Source: Nibribacter koreensis
GTDB taxonomy: Bacteria > Bacteroidota > Bacteroidia > Cytophagales > Hymenobacteraceae
Direction of reading: 5' to 3'
DNA: 64,000 nucleotides
NCBI RefSeq assembly: GCF_039541795.1
Contig: NZ_BAABGX010000003.1
Location: 757,980 to 821,979 of the forward strand
Shown here: positions 51,993 to 60,245 of the stretch, piece after piece
Numbering within the stretch: the stretch's first letter is position 1
How the letters are laid out: every line of letters starts with the position of its first letter
Translations under genes and position numbers: made by a program
Notes under the pieces: generated by a model
What the model saw: only the letters and a program-made list of their open reading frames with translations
Told to the model about the DNA's origin: nothing
Databases searched by the model: none

Positions 51993-52408
51993 TGGTATAC
52001 GTAAGCAGGTTAGAGCATTTCAACGCAGCGCACAAGCTGTTCAATCCAAATTGGTCTATGTCTAAGAACAAGGAGGTGTTTGGCCCTTGCGCCAATACCA
52101 ACTGGCACGGGCATAACTATGAGTTAATTGTGACCGTCAAGGGCAAACCAGACCCAGACACCGGTTTTGTGATTGACTTGAAGAAACTGAGCACCCTCAT
52201 TAGAAAGCACATCATAGAGAAAGTGGACCACAAGAACCTGAACATGGACGTGCCGTTCATGGAGGGCAAACTGGCCAGCACTGAGAACCTGGTGATGGAG
52301 TTCTGGAACATCCTGGCTCCTTTGATTGCGGGTATCTCAAAAGCACAATTACATAGCCTGAAACTGTACGAGACTCCTCGGAACTTCGTAGAGTACTTTG
52401 GAGAATAA
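51992..52408 (+). CDS. 6-pyruvoyl-tetrahydropterin synthase / QueD-family enzyme
   Basis: The 138-residue protein belongs to the PTPS/QueD family. Zinc ligands are H14 (FNAAHKLF) and H39, H41 (NWHGHNYE). The putative catalytic cysteine C33 precedes the HGH by five residues (CANTNWHGH). The CxxxxxHGH spacing is that of pyruvoyl-tetrahydropterin synthases, whereas QueD enzymes have CxxxHGH. It may therefore make a biopterin-type product and not the queuosine precursor. Stop and start overlap with the permease gene (TAATG). Confidence 0.85.
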   Translation: MVYVSRLEHFNAAHKLFNPNWSMSKNKEVFGPCANTNWHGHNYELIVTVKGKPDPDTGFVIDLKKLSTLIRKHIIEKVDHKNLNMDVPFMEGKLASTENLVMEFWNILAPLIAGISKAQLHSLKLYETPRNFVEYFGE

Positions 52409-52409
52409 C

Positions 52410-52513
52410 ACTTTGGAAGTTAAGAGTTAAAAGTTGAAAGTTAAAAGTAGTGGACAATATTGTACTATGATTAACTCTTAACTCTTAACTCATAACTTTT
52501 AACTCTTAACTAA
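52410..52513. repeat. Intergenic inverted repeat of TTAACTC words
   Basis: The left part (52418-52448) has AGTTAAGAGTTAAAAGTTG. The right part (52470-52511) has reiterated TTAACTCTTAACTC and TTTTAACTCTTAACT. Together they can fold into a long AT-rich hairpin between the pterin synthase and lpxB. Confidence 0.65.
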
Positions 52514-52535
52514 AAGAACAGCTTGCTGTTACTTC

Positions 52536-53648
52536 ATGAAATACTACATCATAGCCGGAGAGCGCTCCGGCGATTTACATGCCTCCAATCTCATTAAGCA
52601 ATTGCACCTGCAAGACCCGCAGGCGCAGGTGCGGGCGTGGGGCGGAGACATGATGGAGGCTGCTGGCGCCCAATTGGTAAAACATTACCAAGAGATGGCG
52701 TTCATGGGCTTTTTAGAGGCGGCCACCAACCTCTTCAAGATAAGACGTTTCTTAAAAGAGTGTCAGCAGGATTTGTTGCAATACAAGCCAGATGTAGTGA
52801 TTCTAGTAGACTACGCCGGTTTCAACATGCGCATTGCCAAGTTCGCGAAGGAGCACGGCATCAAGGTCTTTTATTACATCTCCCCTAAAATCTGGGCCTG
52901 GAACCAGGGACGCGTGCATAACATCAAGAAACTGGTGGACCGCATGTTCGTGATCATGCCCTTTGAGAAAGACTTCTACAAGCGCTTTGACTATGACACG
53001 GATTACATTGGTAACCCGGTGTCAGATGCGGTGAACGCGCACACCGTCAATCAGAATTTTAGAGCAGACAATGGTCTGGACGACCGGCCAATTATTGCCG
53101 TGTTGCCAGGAAGCCGTCAGCAGGAGATAGAAAGCCTGTTGTACATCATGCTCAGCATCTTGCCGGCGTTCCAGGATTATCAGTTTGTAGTAGCTGCCGT
53201 GAGCAACTTCTCCAGGGAATACTATGAGAACTTTAACCGGGAGCCCTACATCAAGATTGTTTATGACCAAACCTATGATGTCTTAGCCCACGCCGAGGCC
53301 GCCATGGTTACTTCGGGCACGGCTACGTTAGAAACCGCTTTGTTCAATGTGCCGCAGGTGGTCTGCTACCGTACCAGCAACATCTCTTATATGATTGGCA
53401 AGGCTGTCATCAAAGTGCCGTACATTTCTTTGGTGAACCTGATTGCCAATAAAAGGGTAGTACCAGAGTTGATTCAAAGCGATATGAATGCTCAGAACCT
53501 GGTGCGCGAACTCAAGAACGTCTTGCAAAACCCAGAAGGCCGCCAGTCACAGCTGGACGGCTACGCTGAAGTCAAGAAATTGATTGGGGACTTTAATACC
53601 TCAGAGACGGCTGCCAAACTGATGGTAAATTACCTGAAGGAAAAATAA
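52536..53648 (+). CDS. lpxB: Lipid-A-disaccharide synthase
   Basis: The 370-residue glycosyltransferase of the LpxB family starts MKYYIIAGERSGDLHASNLI, the family's N-terminal glycine-rich site. It continues with VVILVDYAGFNMRIAKFAKEHG, YYISPKIWAWNQGRVHNIKK and LPGSRQQEIESLL, and has the acceptor-region VTSGTATLETALFNVPQVV. It condenses UDP-2,3-diacylglucosamine with lipid X at the inner membrane. It ends just before palindrome copy 18 and a two-way terminator. Confidence 0.97.
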   Translation: MKYYIIAGERSGDLHASNLIKQLHLQDPQAQVRAWGGDMMEAAGAQLVKHYQEMAFMGFLEAATNLFKIRRFLKECQQDLLQYKPDVVILVDYAGFNMRIAKFAKEHGIKVFYYISPKIWAWNQGRVHNIKKLVDRMFVIMPFEKDFYKRFDYDTDYIGNPVSDAVNAHTVNQNFRADNGLDDRPIIAVLPGSRQQEIESLLYIMLSILPAFQDYQFVVAAVSNFSREYYENFNREPYIKIVYDQTYDVLAHAEAAMVTSGTATLETALFNVPQVVCYRTSNISYMIGKAVIKVPYISLVNLIANKRVVPELIQSDMNAQNLVRELKNVLQNPEGRQSQLDGYAEVKKLIGDFNTSETAAKLMVNYLKEK

Positions 53649-53657
53649 ACTCACTTT

Positions 53658-53695
53658 CGTTTTTGGCCTGTTTTCCAGAAAATAAGTCAAAAACG
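53658..53695. repeat. 38-bp palindromic element, copy 18
   Basis: CGTTTTTGGCCTGTTTT, centre CCAG, AAAATAAGTCAAAAACG. It begins ten bases after the lpxB stop, between lpxB and the convergent clpX. Confidence 0.92.
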
Positions 53696-53707
53696 GGTTT
53701 TACCTAT

Positions 53708-53753
53708 AAACAGAAAGGCCTCTCCTTGTTTTCAAAGAGAGGCCTTTCTGTTT
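53708..53753. terminator. Bidirectional terminator between lpxB and clpX
   Basis: AAACAGAAAGGCCTCTC and GAGAGGCCTTTCTGTTT pair perfectly over 17 bases with a 12-base loop. It is T-rich on either strand. Confidence 0.93.
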
Positions 53754-53768
53754 CTTTTATCTTATTGC

Positions 53769-54995
53769 TTAGGCAACTTTCAGTTGCTTCAGAGACGATT
53801 TCTCAAATTTCTCGCGAGCGTATTCCAGGGTAATAGTCAGGTCACCGCCGTCTTGTTGGTCAGATGGCAGGTCAAACATGGCGTCTGTCATGATGCCTTC
53901 GCAGATTGAGCGGAGACCGCGGGCACCTAATTTGTATTCGGCGGCTTTCTCTACAATGTAGGCCAAGGCTTCTTCAGAGAATTCCAACGTGATGTTTTCC
54001 ATCTCAAACAGACGCTTGTATTGTTTCACCAGAGAGTTTTTAGGCTGCGTCAGAATGAGGCGCAGGGTCTCATTGTCCAATGGGTTCAAGTGGGTGACCA
54101 CCGGTAGACGGCCAATCAGCTCAGGAATCAACCCGAAGGATTTTAAGTCTTGGGAGGTGATATAGCGCAAGAAGTTCTCAGTGTCCACCTTGTCATCCAA
54201 TGAAGTTTTAGAGAACCCGATAGGCTTGGTGTTCAAACGGCTCTTGATTAGACGGTCAATGCCTACAAAAGCGCCGCCGCAGATGAACAGAATGTTCTCT
54301 GTGTTCACAGAAATCATCTTCTGCTCTGGGTGCTTACGTCCGCCTTGCGGGGGAACGTTGACCGTGGTGCCTTCCAGTAGTTTCAACAAGGCTTGTTGTA
54401 CGCCTTCGCCAGACACATCACGGGTAATGGATGGGTTATCGCTTTTGCGGGCAATCTTATCAATCTCATCAATGTAGACAATCCCACGCTCGGCGGCTTC
54501 TACGTTATAATCGGCGGCTTGCAGCAGACGGGTCAAGATGCTTTCTACGTCTTCGCCTACGTAACCAGCTTCTGTGAGCACGGTAGCATCTGCAATACAG
54601 AAAGGTACTTGCAAGGTGCCGGCCAGCATACGGGCCAGGAAGGTTTTACCGGTTCCGGTTTCGCCTACCATGATGATGTTGGATTTCTCAATCACCACGT
54701 CATCTGCTTTGGGCTTCTGCATTAAGCGCTTGTAGTGGTTATATACCGCCACAGACATCACTTTCTTGGCTTCGTCCTGACCTACCACAAACTGGTCCAG
54801 GTACTCCTTCATTTCGCGCGGCTTCATGAGGTTGAACTTGGGCGTGCGGTTGTTGGCACGCAAGCGGTTTTCCTCATTTAAAATCTGCTGCGCCTGACCA
54901 ATGCATCGCTCACAGATGTGGGCGTTAATGCCTGAAATCATCACAGAGACTTCTTTCTTATTCTTGCCGCAAAAGGAGCACGTAATTTCTGCCAT
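53769..54995 (-). CDS. clpX: ATP-dependent Clp protease ATP-binding subunit ClpX
   Basis: The 408-residue protein has an N-terminal zinc-binding domain (TCSFCGKNKK and AHICERCIGQA) and an AAA+ domain with Walker A GETGTGKTFLA, Walker B IVYIDEIDKIA, and RDVSGEGVQQALLKLLEG. The C-terminal domain has ARGLRSICEGI. It unfolds substrates and feeds them to ClpP, whose gene lies just upstream on the same strand. TAACTTTG on the minus strand (55045-55052) is a probable -7 box. It may therefore have its own promoter. Confidence 0.98.
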   Translation of the reverse strand: MAEITCSFCGKNKKEVSVMISGINAHICERCIGQAQQILNEENRLRANNRTPKFNLMKPREMKEYLDQFVVGQDEAKKVMSVAVYNHYKRLMQKPKADDVVIEKSNIIMVGETGTGKTFLARMLAGTLQVPFCIADATVLTEAGYVGEDVESILTRLLQAADYNVEAAERGIVYIDEIDKIARKSDNPSITRDVSGEGVQQALLKLLEGTTVNVPPQGGRKHPEQKMISVNTENILFICGGAFVGIDRLIKSRLNTKPIGFSKTSLDDKVDTENFLRYITSQDLKSFGLIPELIGRLPVVTHLNPLDNETLRLILTQPKNSLVKQYKRLFEMENITLEFSEEALAYIVEKAAEYKLGARGLRSICEGIMTDAMFDLPSDQQDGGDLTITLEYAREKFEKSSLKQLKVA

Positions 54996-55044
54996 ATACT
55001 TGTGAAGGATGTTCTAAAACGCCCATGTGCTGGTGTCTTAAAAG

Positions 55045-55052
55045 CAAAGTTA
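55045..55052 (-). promoter_or_regulatory. Candidate -7 box of clpX
   Basis: TAACTTTG on the minus strand matches TAnnTTTG, 50 bases before the clpX ATG. The -33 box is not at the ideal spacing. Confidence 0.45.
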
Positions 55053-55216
55053 CAAAATTGGAAAGGCAAGAAGCTAGAAATTTTTCAACAAGGCTAGAAA
55101 ATACCAGAAAGGAACAGGCTGTGTTAGAGGTGTTTATAAAATATAGGATATTCTGTATCTGATTGAAAGCTAAGCGCCTGCAACCAAAAAGCGGTTTTTT
55201 CGTTTGATGCGGGCCA

Positions 55217-55250
55217 TAAAAAAAGCCTGCTGGTGGGCAGGCTTTTTTTA
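55217..55250. terminator. Bidirectional terminator after clpP
   Basis: TAAAAAAAGCCTGC and GCAGGCTTTTTTTA pair perfectly with a 6-base loop. It lies between clpP and clpX, so the two genes may be transcribed separately. Confidence 0.93.
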
Positions 55251-55265
55251 TGCTAAATATAGTGA

Positions 55266-55964
55266 TTACACTTTGTGACGAAGCAGAACTTCATCAATCA
55301 GGCCGTATTCCTTGGCTTCCTGGGCAATCATCCAGTAGTCACGGTCAGAGTCTTTGTCTACCTCTTCTACGGTCTTGCCGCTGTGGCTGGAGATGATTTC
55401 ATAGAGCTCTTTCTTCAGCTTGAGGATTTCACGGGCCGTGATTTCAATGTCTGAGGCTTGGCCCTGGGTACCACCCATTGGCTGGTGAATCATGACACGG
55501 GAGTGAGGCAGGGCAGAGCGCTTGTCTTTGGCACCACCGCACAACAACACTGCTCCCATAGAGGCGGCCAAACCAGTACAGATAGTAGCCACGTCTGGTT
55601 GCACGTACTGCATAGTGTCATAGATGCCTAAACCGGCATACACAGAACCACCCGGGCTGTTGATGTATAATAGAATGTCTTTCTTAGCATCCACGCTCTC
55701 CAGGAACAAAAGCTGGGCGGTGATGATGTTGGCAATATAATCGTCTACCTGCGTGCCCAGGAAGATGATACGGTCTACCATTAAGCGGGAGAATACGTCA
55801 ATCTCTCTAAAGTTGGTAGGACGCTCTTCAATCACAGAACGCGTCATGCTGGTAGGATGGAAACGCGTGGAGCTTTCCAGGTGCGTCAAATATTGGTCAA
55901 CGCCCAGGCCGCTCATGCCTAAGCCGTGCACGGCAAATTTTCTGAATTCGTCTTTGTTGTACAT
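55266..55964 (-). CDS. clpP: ATP-dependent Clp protease proteolytic subunit
   Basis: ATG at 55962-55964 gives MYNKDEFRKFAVHGLGMSG, 232 residues. An in-frame ATG 18 codons upstream adds a hydrophobic stretch that does not suit a cytoplasmic protease. The catalytic serine lies in CTGLAASMGAVLLCGG, the histidine in HSRVMIHQPMGGTQG and the aspartate in EEVDKDSDRDYWM. The N-terminal extension of about 40 residues before the core is longer than in E. coli, as in other Bacteroidota. It is the protease partner of ClpX. Confidence 0.97.
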   Translation of the reverse strand: MYNKDEFRKFAVHGLGMSGLGVDQYLTHLESSTRFHPTSMTRSVIEERPTNFREIDVFSRLMVDRIIFLGTQVDDYIANIITAQLLFLESVDAKKDILLYINSPGGSVYAGLGIYDTMQYVQPDVATICTGLAASMGAVLLCGGAKDKRSALPHSRVMIHQPMGGTQGQASDIEITAREILKLKKELYEIISSHSGKTVEEVDKDSDRDYWMIAQEAKEYGLIDEVLLRHKV

Positions 55965-56044
55965 ACAGATTCTATTTAAAGGCCTTAACTTAAAAAGAAG
56001 GAGTGAGGTTACAAGCATCTGCCAATAAGAAAGTGCAGACTGTC

Positions 56045-56082
56045 TGTTTTTAGCTTCTTTTCCAGAAATCAGGCCAAAAACG
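56045..56082. repeat. 38-bp palindromic element, copy 19
   Basis: TGTTTTTAGCTTCTTTT, centre CCAG, AAATCAGGCCAAAAACG. It lies upstream of clpP and downstream of tig. Confidence 0.88.
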
Positions 56083-56109
56083 ATTCATAACTTTTTTCTG
56101 CCAATATGG

Positions 56110-56202
56110 CCGAGAGCGTATCACGTAGCGCGTATCATGTATCAAGATTAATGTTAATGTTGGTCACCTGACGTCTTGCTACGTGATACTTGCTACGCGC
56201 TA
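56110..56202. repeat. Inverted repeat of short GTATCACGTAGC-type words
   Basis: The left part at about 56116-56146 has GCGTATCACGTAGCGCGTATC. The right part at about 56173-56202 has GCTACGTGATACTTGCTACG. The parts are mutually complementary and built from reiterated words, between clpP and tig. Confidence 0.6.
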
Positions 56203-56270
56203 CTAGATTCTCTATAAACAGGAAAGCCCTTACCATTTGGTAAGGGCTTTCCTGTTTATAGAGAATCTAG
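56203..56270. terminator. Perfect 33-bp-arm palindrome, tig terminator
   Basis: Arms start CTAGATTCTCTATAAACAGG and end CCTGTTTATAGAGAATCTAG, perfectly complementary over 33 bases with a two-base loop (TT at 56236-56237). It ends seven bases before the tig stop (56277) and carries T-rich segments for termination. Confidence 0.92.
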
Positions 56271-56276
56271 CTAGGA

Positions 56277-57602
56277 CTAGGCAACCAGGTTGCGGAACTC
56301 TTCAGCAGAAACTGTTTTCTCTGTTACTTTGATTTTCTCTTTCACAAAGGCTAACACTTTCTCAGCAACTAGGGCTTCGTACTCATTCACGAAGTTACGG
56401 CCGTTGTTCTGCTTTAGGTGGTTGTCCAAGAAGTTGTTGAAGGTTTCTTCCATTTCGGCAGGCACTTCTGGCATGTTGAACTGAGCCATCATCTTCTGAC
56501 GGGCGCTTTCTACTACATCCTCGTTGCTTACTTTGATGTCATTGTCTTCTACCACCTTGTTGCGGATCATAGACCACTTCAACTCTTTCAAGTATTGGTC
56601 ATAGAACTCGTCAATTTGCTCTGGCGTGATTTTGCCTTCATTGGTGGCGGTCAACCAACGCTTAAAGAACTCCTGTGGCACGTCAATAGAAGCGCTGTCT
56701 ACCAATTGATCAATCACAGTGCGGTCTAATACGTTCTCAGCCTCACGGTCATAGTTGTCTTTGATGACCTCACGTACTTTGGCGTCAAACTCCTCTTGGG
56801 TCTTCACGTTGTCCTTCCCGAAGATCTTGTCAAAGAACTCCTGGTCCATGTCGGCGTTCTCAGTGCGGTTGATTTTCTCTGCCGTGAATGTGAACTGGCC
56901 GTTCAAATCTTTGGTCACGTCTTTGCTCAAGCCGGTTACGTGGGCTAGAGCGGCGTCATCGCCAAAGGCTTCTCTAATGTCAAACGTGATGGTGTCACCT
57001 GGTTTCACGCCTACAAACTTGTCAGCACCGGCAACTACTTTATTCAATGGAAGCAAGGTTTTGGTTTCAAACTCACCTTCTACCTGCTTCAAATCACCGT
57101 ACAGGTAATCATTGGCTTCAGACACTTCTGGGTTGGTGGTTTTGCCAAACTGCTTCTGCATCTGCTCATACGCCTCATCAACAGTAGTTTGGTCTACCTC
57201 AATGTTGTATTTCTCAACAGACACCTTGTCCAATGGCAATTCAAACTCAGGCAGTAAACCTACCGCGTAGCTGAACTCAAACTCTTTCTGGGTATCCCAG
57301 TCAATGGTGTTCTCATCCTGGCGCTCTGGAAGGGGCTCACCTAAGATGCGCAGTTTGTTTTCTTTGATGTAGTTGTTCACAGACTCGTGCAACAACTGGT
57401 TGATAGACTCTACCAGAATGCCTTTGCCGTACATTTTACGGATCAAACCAGCTGGAACCTTACCTGGGCGGAAGCCTTTGATGTTGGCTTTCTTGCTGTA
57501 TTCTTTGATCTGCTCGTCTACGCGAGGAGCATAGTCTGCTTCTTGCAGGCTCACTTTCAGGCTGGCGTTGTTGCCGTCGGTTTGATTTAACGTGATATTC
57601 AA
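56277..57602 (-). CDS. tig: Trigger factor
   Basis: The 441-residue protein has the ribosome-binding N-terminal domain with the signature KGFRPGKVPAGLIRKMYG (about residues 40-57), the peptidyl-prolyl isomerase (FKBP-like) domain around residues 150-240, and the long helical C-terminal domain. It is a chaperone for nascent chains. It lies just downstream of the tRNA-Leu gene, after a terminator, and close to clpP-clpX, an order common in bacteria. Confidence 0.96.
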   Translation of the reverse strand: MNITLNQTDGNNASLKVSLQEADYAPRVDEQIKEYSKKANIKGFRPGKVPAGLIRKMYGKGILVESINQLLHESVNNYIKENKLRILGEPLPERQDENTIDWDTQKEFEFSYAVGLLPEFELPLDKVSVEKYNIEVDQTTVDEAYEQMQKQFGKTTNPEVSEANDYLYGDLKQVEGEFETKTLLPLNKVVAGADKFVGVKPGDTITFDIREAFGDDAALAHVTGLSKDVTKDLNGQFTFTAEKINRTENADMDQEFFDKIFGKDNVKTQEEFDAKVREVIKDNYDREAENVLDRTVIDQLVDSASIDVPQEFFKRWLTATNEGKITPEQIDEFYDQYLKELKWSMIRNKVVEDNDIKVSNEDVVESARQKMMAQFNMPEVPAEMEETFNNFLDNHLKQNNGRNFVNEYEALVAEKVLAFVKEKIKVTEKTVSAEEFRNLVA

Positions 57603-57640
57603 GGCTGTAATTATTTAGGTACGTACAGTGTTAAAAGAAG

Positions 57641-57676
57641 AAAACCCTCAACCCCGGTTGGGATTGAGGGTTTTTC
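57641..57676 (-). terminator. tRNA-Leu terminator
   Basis: AAAACCCTCAACCC pairs with GGGATTGAGGGTTTT (one bulged base), with loop CGGTT. T-rich on the minus strand. It lies four bases beyond the tRNA 3' end. Confidence 0.85.
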
Positions 57677-57679
57677 TAG

Positions 57680-57761
57680 TGCGGATGGAGGGACTCGAAC
57701 CCCCATGCCTCGCAGCGCTAGATCCTAAGTCTAGTGCGTCTACCAATTTCGCCACATCCGC
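57680..57761 (-). tRNA. tRNA-Leu (anticodon TAG)
   Basis: On the minus strand the sequence folds into a cloverleaf: acceptor stem GCGGATG/CATCCGC with discriminator A (57680), D loop with TTGGTAGACGC, anticodon stem CTAGA/TCTAG with loop CTTAGGA (anticodon TAG), a long variable arm as in Leu tRNAs, and T arm with GGTTCGAGTCC. CCA is not encoded. It has its own promoter and terminator. Confidence 0.96.
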
Positions 57762-57791
57762 ATTATGTGTTGGTGTTCCGTAATTGTGATG

Positions 57792-57823
57792 CAAATGTAG
57801 CAACAACTGTTTTGTATATGCAA
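57792..57823 (-). promoter_or_regulatory. Promoter of tRNA-Leu
   Basis: On the minus strand TTG (57821-57823), 21 bases, then TACATTTG (57792-57799). Predicted transcription starts about 24 bases before the mature tRNA. Confidence 0.7.
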
Positions 57824-57906
57824 GTGTGATTCACTTTTTTTGTTAAATTTTTTAAAATAATGTCAGAAGCGCCTTTCAGCCGTACCTTTTGGGCGTATTT
57901 TGATAC

Positions 57907-60120
57907 ATGCATACTATGATTGACCAAGAAGCTGAACGGAAAGAGATACTGCGGCACTACCGTAAATTGTTGCGCAGTGCCAAACCTTTCCTAAAAGATA
58001 ATGACGCCAAGATCATTAAGAAGGCGTTCAATACCTCTCTGGAGGCGCACAAAGACATGCGGCGCAAGTCTGGAGAGCCTTACATTCTGCACCCGTTGGC
58101 CGTGGCCCAAATTGCCGTGGAGGAGATTGGCCTGGGAACCACGTCCATCATTGCGGCTCTTTTGCATGACGTGGTAGAAGACACAGACCTGGAGATTCAT
58201 GACATTGAGCGCGAGTTTGGACCTAAGGTGGCCCGCATCATTGAAGGCCTGACTAAAATATCAGGGGTTTTTGAGTACGGCACGTCACAGCAGGCAGAGA
58301 ACTTCAGGAAGATGTTGCTTACGCTCTCTGATGACGTACGCGTAATCTTAATTAAGCTAGCGGACCGGTTGCACAACATGCGCACGTTGGGCAGCATGGC
58401 CAGAGACAAGCAATTGAAGATTGCCTCAGAGACCATGTACCTGTACGCACCTTTGGCGCACCGTCTGGGTTTGTATGCCATTAAGTCTGAGTTGGAAGAC
58501 CTGCACCTGAAGTATACAGACACCGAGACCTACAAATTCATCTCTAACAAGATACGCCAGACTAAGACGGCACGCAGTAAGTTCATCAATGACTTCATCA
58601 CGCCTATTGAGGATGAGTTGCGCCGCCAGGGGTTCACAGATTTTGAGGTAAAAGGCCGCCCTAAGTCCATCTACTCTATCTTAAAGAAGATGAAGAAGCA
58701 GAATGTGACTTTTGAGGAAATCTATGACCTTTTCGCCATTAGAATCATTTTGAACGTGCCCTATGAGAATGAGAAACCGGCCTGTTGGCGAGTGTATTCC
58801 ATCATCACAGACTTCTATCAGCCCAACCCAGACCGTTTGCGCGATTGGATCAGCACGCCCAAAGCCAACGGCTATGAGGCCTTGCATACCACAGTGATGA
58901 GTAAAACGGGGCAGTGGGTAGAGGTGCAGATACGCACCAAGCGCATGGATGACATTGCCGAGCGTGGCTATGCCGCCCACTGGAAGTACAAAACCGGAAG
59001 CCCGTCGGCCGCTGAGTCAGGTCTGGACAACTGGATTAATAAGGTGCGTGACATGCTGGACGTGACCAATTCTAATGCGCTGGAGTTCTTAGACGAGTTC
59101 AGGACCAACCTGTTCGTAGAAGAAGTATTTGTGTTTACCCCTAAAGGAGAATTGATCATTTTGCCTGACAGAGCTACGGCCTTGGACTTCGCGTTTGAGA
59201 TCCATACCCAGATTGGCTACCAATGCCTGGGCGCGAAGGTGAACCAGAAGCTGGTGCCTTTGAGTTTTAGGTTACACAACGGTGACCAGGTAGAAATTCT
59301 CACTTCGCAAAAGCAGAAGCCCACAGATGAGTGGCTGAGGTTTGTCACCACTTCAAAGGCCCGTGCCAAGATCAAGGAGTTTCTACGTGAAGAACGTAAG
59401 GATAAGGCTGAAGAAGGAAAAGCGAAGTTAGACGCGCGCCTACAGCAAATAGGAGTAGAGCCCACTGGGCCTAACCTGAATAGACTTGCCGCCTACTTTA
59501 ACGCCTCTACCTTGCAAGACCTCTATTATAGAGTGGCCATTGACATGCTGGACCTGAAAGAGATTAAGGACCATATCTTTAACCCGCGCAGTGAGAACTA
59601 CAAGCCCGCTTCTATTCTGGAAGGCTCTACCTTTGACAAAGAGGTGCAGAAGATTAGAGGGGTAAATGCTAACCTGCTGGTGATTGGCGGGGATACGGAC
59701 CGCATTGACTATACGCTAGCCAAATGCTGTAACCCCATTCCGGGAGATGACGTGTTTGGATTCCAGACCTTGGATCAGGGAATCATCATTCACAGAACCA
59801 CCTGCCCTAAGGCGGTAGAGTTGATGTCTAACTACGGGCACCGCATTGTCAAGGCTAAATGGACCGAGCAACAAGAGTTGTCTTTCCTGGCAGGCATTAG
59901 GATTAAGGGAACGGACCGGGTTGGCTTGGTGAATGACGTGACCAAGATCATCTCCAACTCCCTTAAAGTGAACATGCGCTCCATCACCATTGACTCAAAC
60001 GACGGTGTGTTTGAAGGGCACCTGATGGTCTTCGTGAATGACACCTCGCACCTGGAGAAGATGATTCAGCGTCTGTCTAAGGTGAACGGCGTCTTGAGCG
60101 TGGATCGTTTTGACACCTAG
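57907..60120 (+). CDS. RelA/SpoT-type (p)ppGpp synthetase/hydrolase
   Basis: The 737-residue bifunctional enzyme starts at ATG 57907 or the in-frame ATG 57916. The HD hydrolase domain is shown by HPLAVAQIAVEEIGLG and ALLHDVVEDTDL with the HD pair. The synthetase domain has RPKSIYSILKKM and NGYEALHTTVM. TGS (about residues 400-460, VFTPKGELIILPDRATALDFAF) and a C-terminal ACT domain follow. It makes and degrades the stringent-response alarmone. TACCTTTT at 57883-57890 may be its -7 box. Confidence 0.97.
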   Translation: MHTMIDQEAERKEILRHYRKLLRSAKPFLKDNDAKIIKKAFNTSLEAHKDMRRKSGEPYILHPLAVAQIAVEEIGLGTTSIIAALLHDVVEDTDLEIHDIEREFGPKVARIIEGLTKISGVFEYGTSQQAENFRKMLLTLSDDVRVILIKLADRLHNMRTLGSMARDKQLKIASETMYLYAPLAHRLGLYAIKSELEDLHLKYTDTETYKFISNKIRQTKTARSKFINDFITPIEDELRRQGFTDFEVKGRPKSIYSILKKMKKQNVTFEEIYDLFAIRIILNVPYENEKPACWRVYSIITDFYQPNPDRLRDWISTPKANGYEALHTTVMSKTGQWVEVQIRTKRMDDIAERGYAAHWKYKTGSPSAAESGLDNWINKVRDMLDVTNSNALEFLDEFRTNLFVEEVFVFTPKGELIILPDRATALDFAFEIHTQIGYQCLGAKVNQKLVPLSFRLHNGDQVEILTSQKQKPTDEWLRFVTTSKARAKIKEFLREERKDKAEEGKAKLDARLQQIGVEPTGPNLNRLAAYFNASTLQDLYYRVAIDMLDLKEIKDHIFNPRSENYKPASILEGSTFDKEVQKIRGVNANLLVIGGDTDRIDYTLAKCCNPIPGDDVFGFQTLDQGIIIHRTTCPKAVELMSNYGHRIVKAKWTEQQELSFLAGIRIKGTDRVGLVNDVTKIISNSLKVNMRSITIDSNDGVFEGHLMVFVNDTSHLEKMIQRLSKVNGVLSVDRFDT

Positions 60121-60138
60121 TTATAGGCATTGACATAC

Positions 60139-60176
60139 CGTTTTTAGCCTGTTTTCCAGAAAATAGGCTAAAAACG
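60139..60176. repeat. 38-bp palindromic element, copy 20
   Basis: CGTTTTTAGCCTGTTTT, centre CCAG, AAAATAGGCTAAAAACG. The left-arm AGCC and right-arm GGCT changes keep the arms complementary. It lies between the RelA/SpoT gene and a terminator. Confidence 0.93.
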
Positions 60177-60182
60177 GCTTGA

Positions 60183-60226
60183 TAAAAGAGAAGGCCCTGC
60201 TCATGTGAGTAGGGCCTTCTCTTTTA
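60183..60226. terminator. Bidirectional terminator
   Basis: TAAAAGAGAAGGCCCT and AGGGCCTTCTCTTTTA pair perfectly over 16 bases, between convergent genes. Confidence 0.93.
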
Positions 60227-60245
60227 CTACAACGTAATGGGTTCC

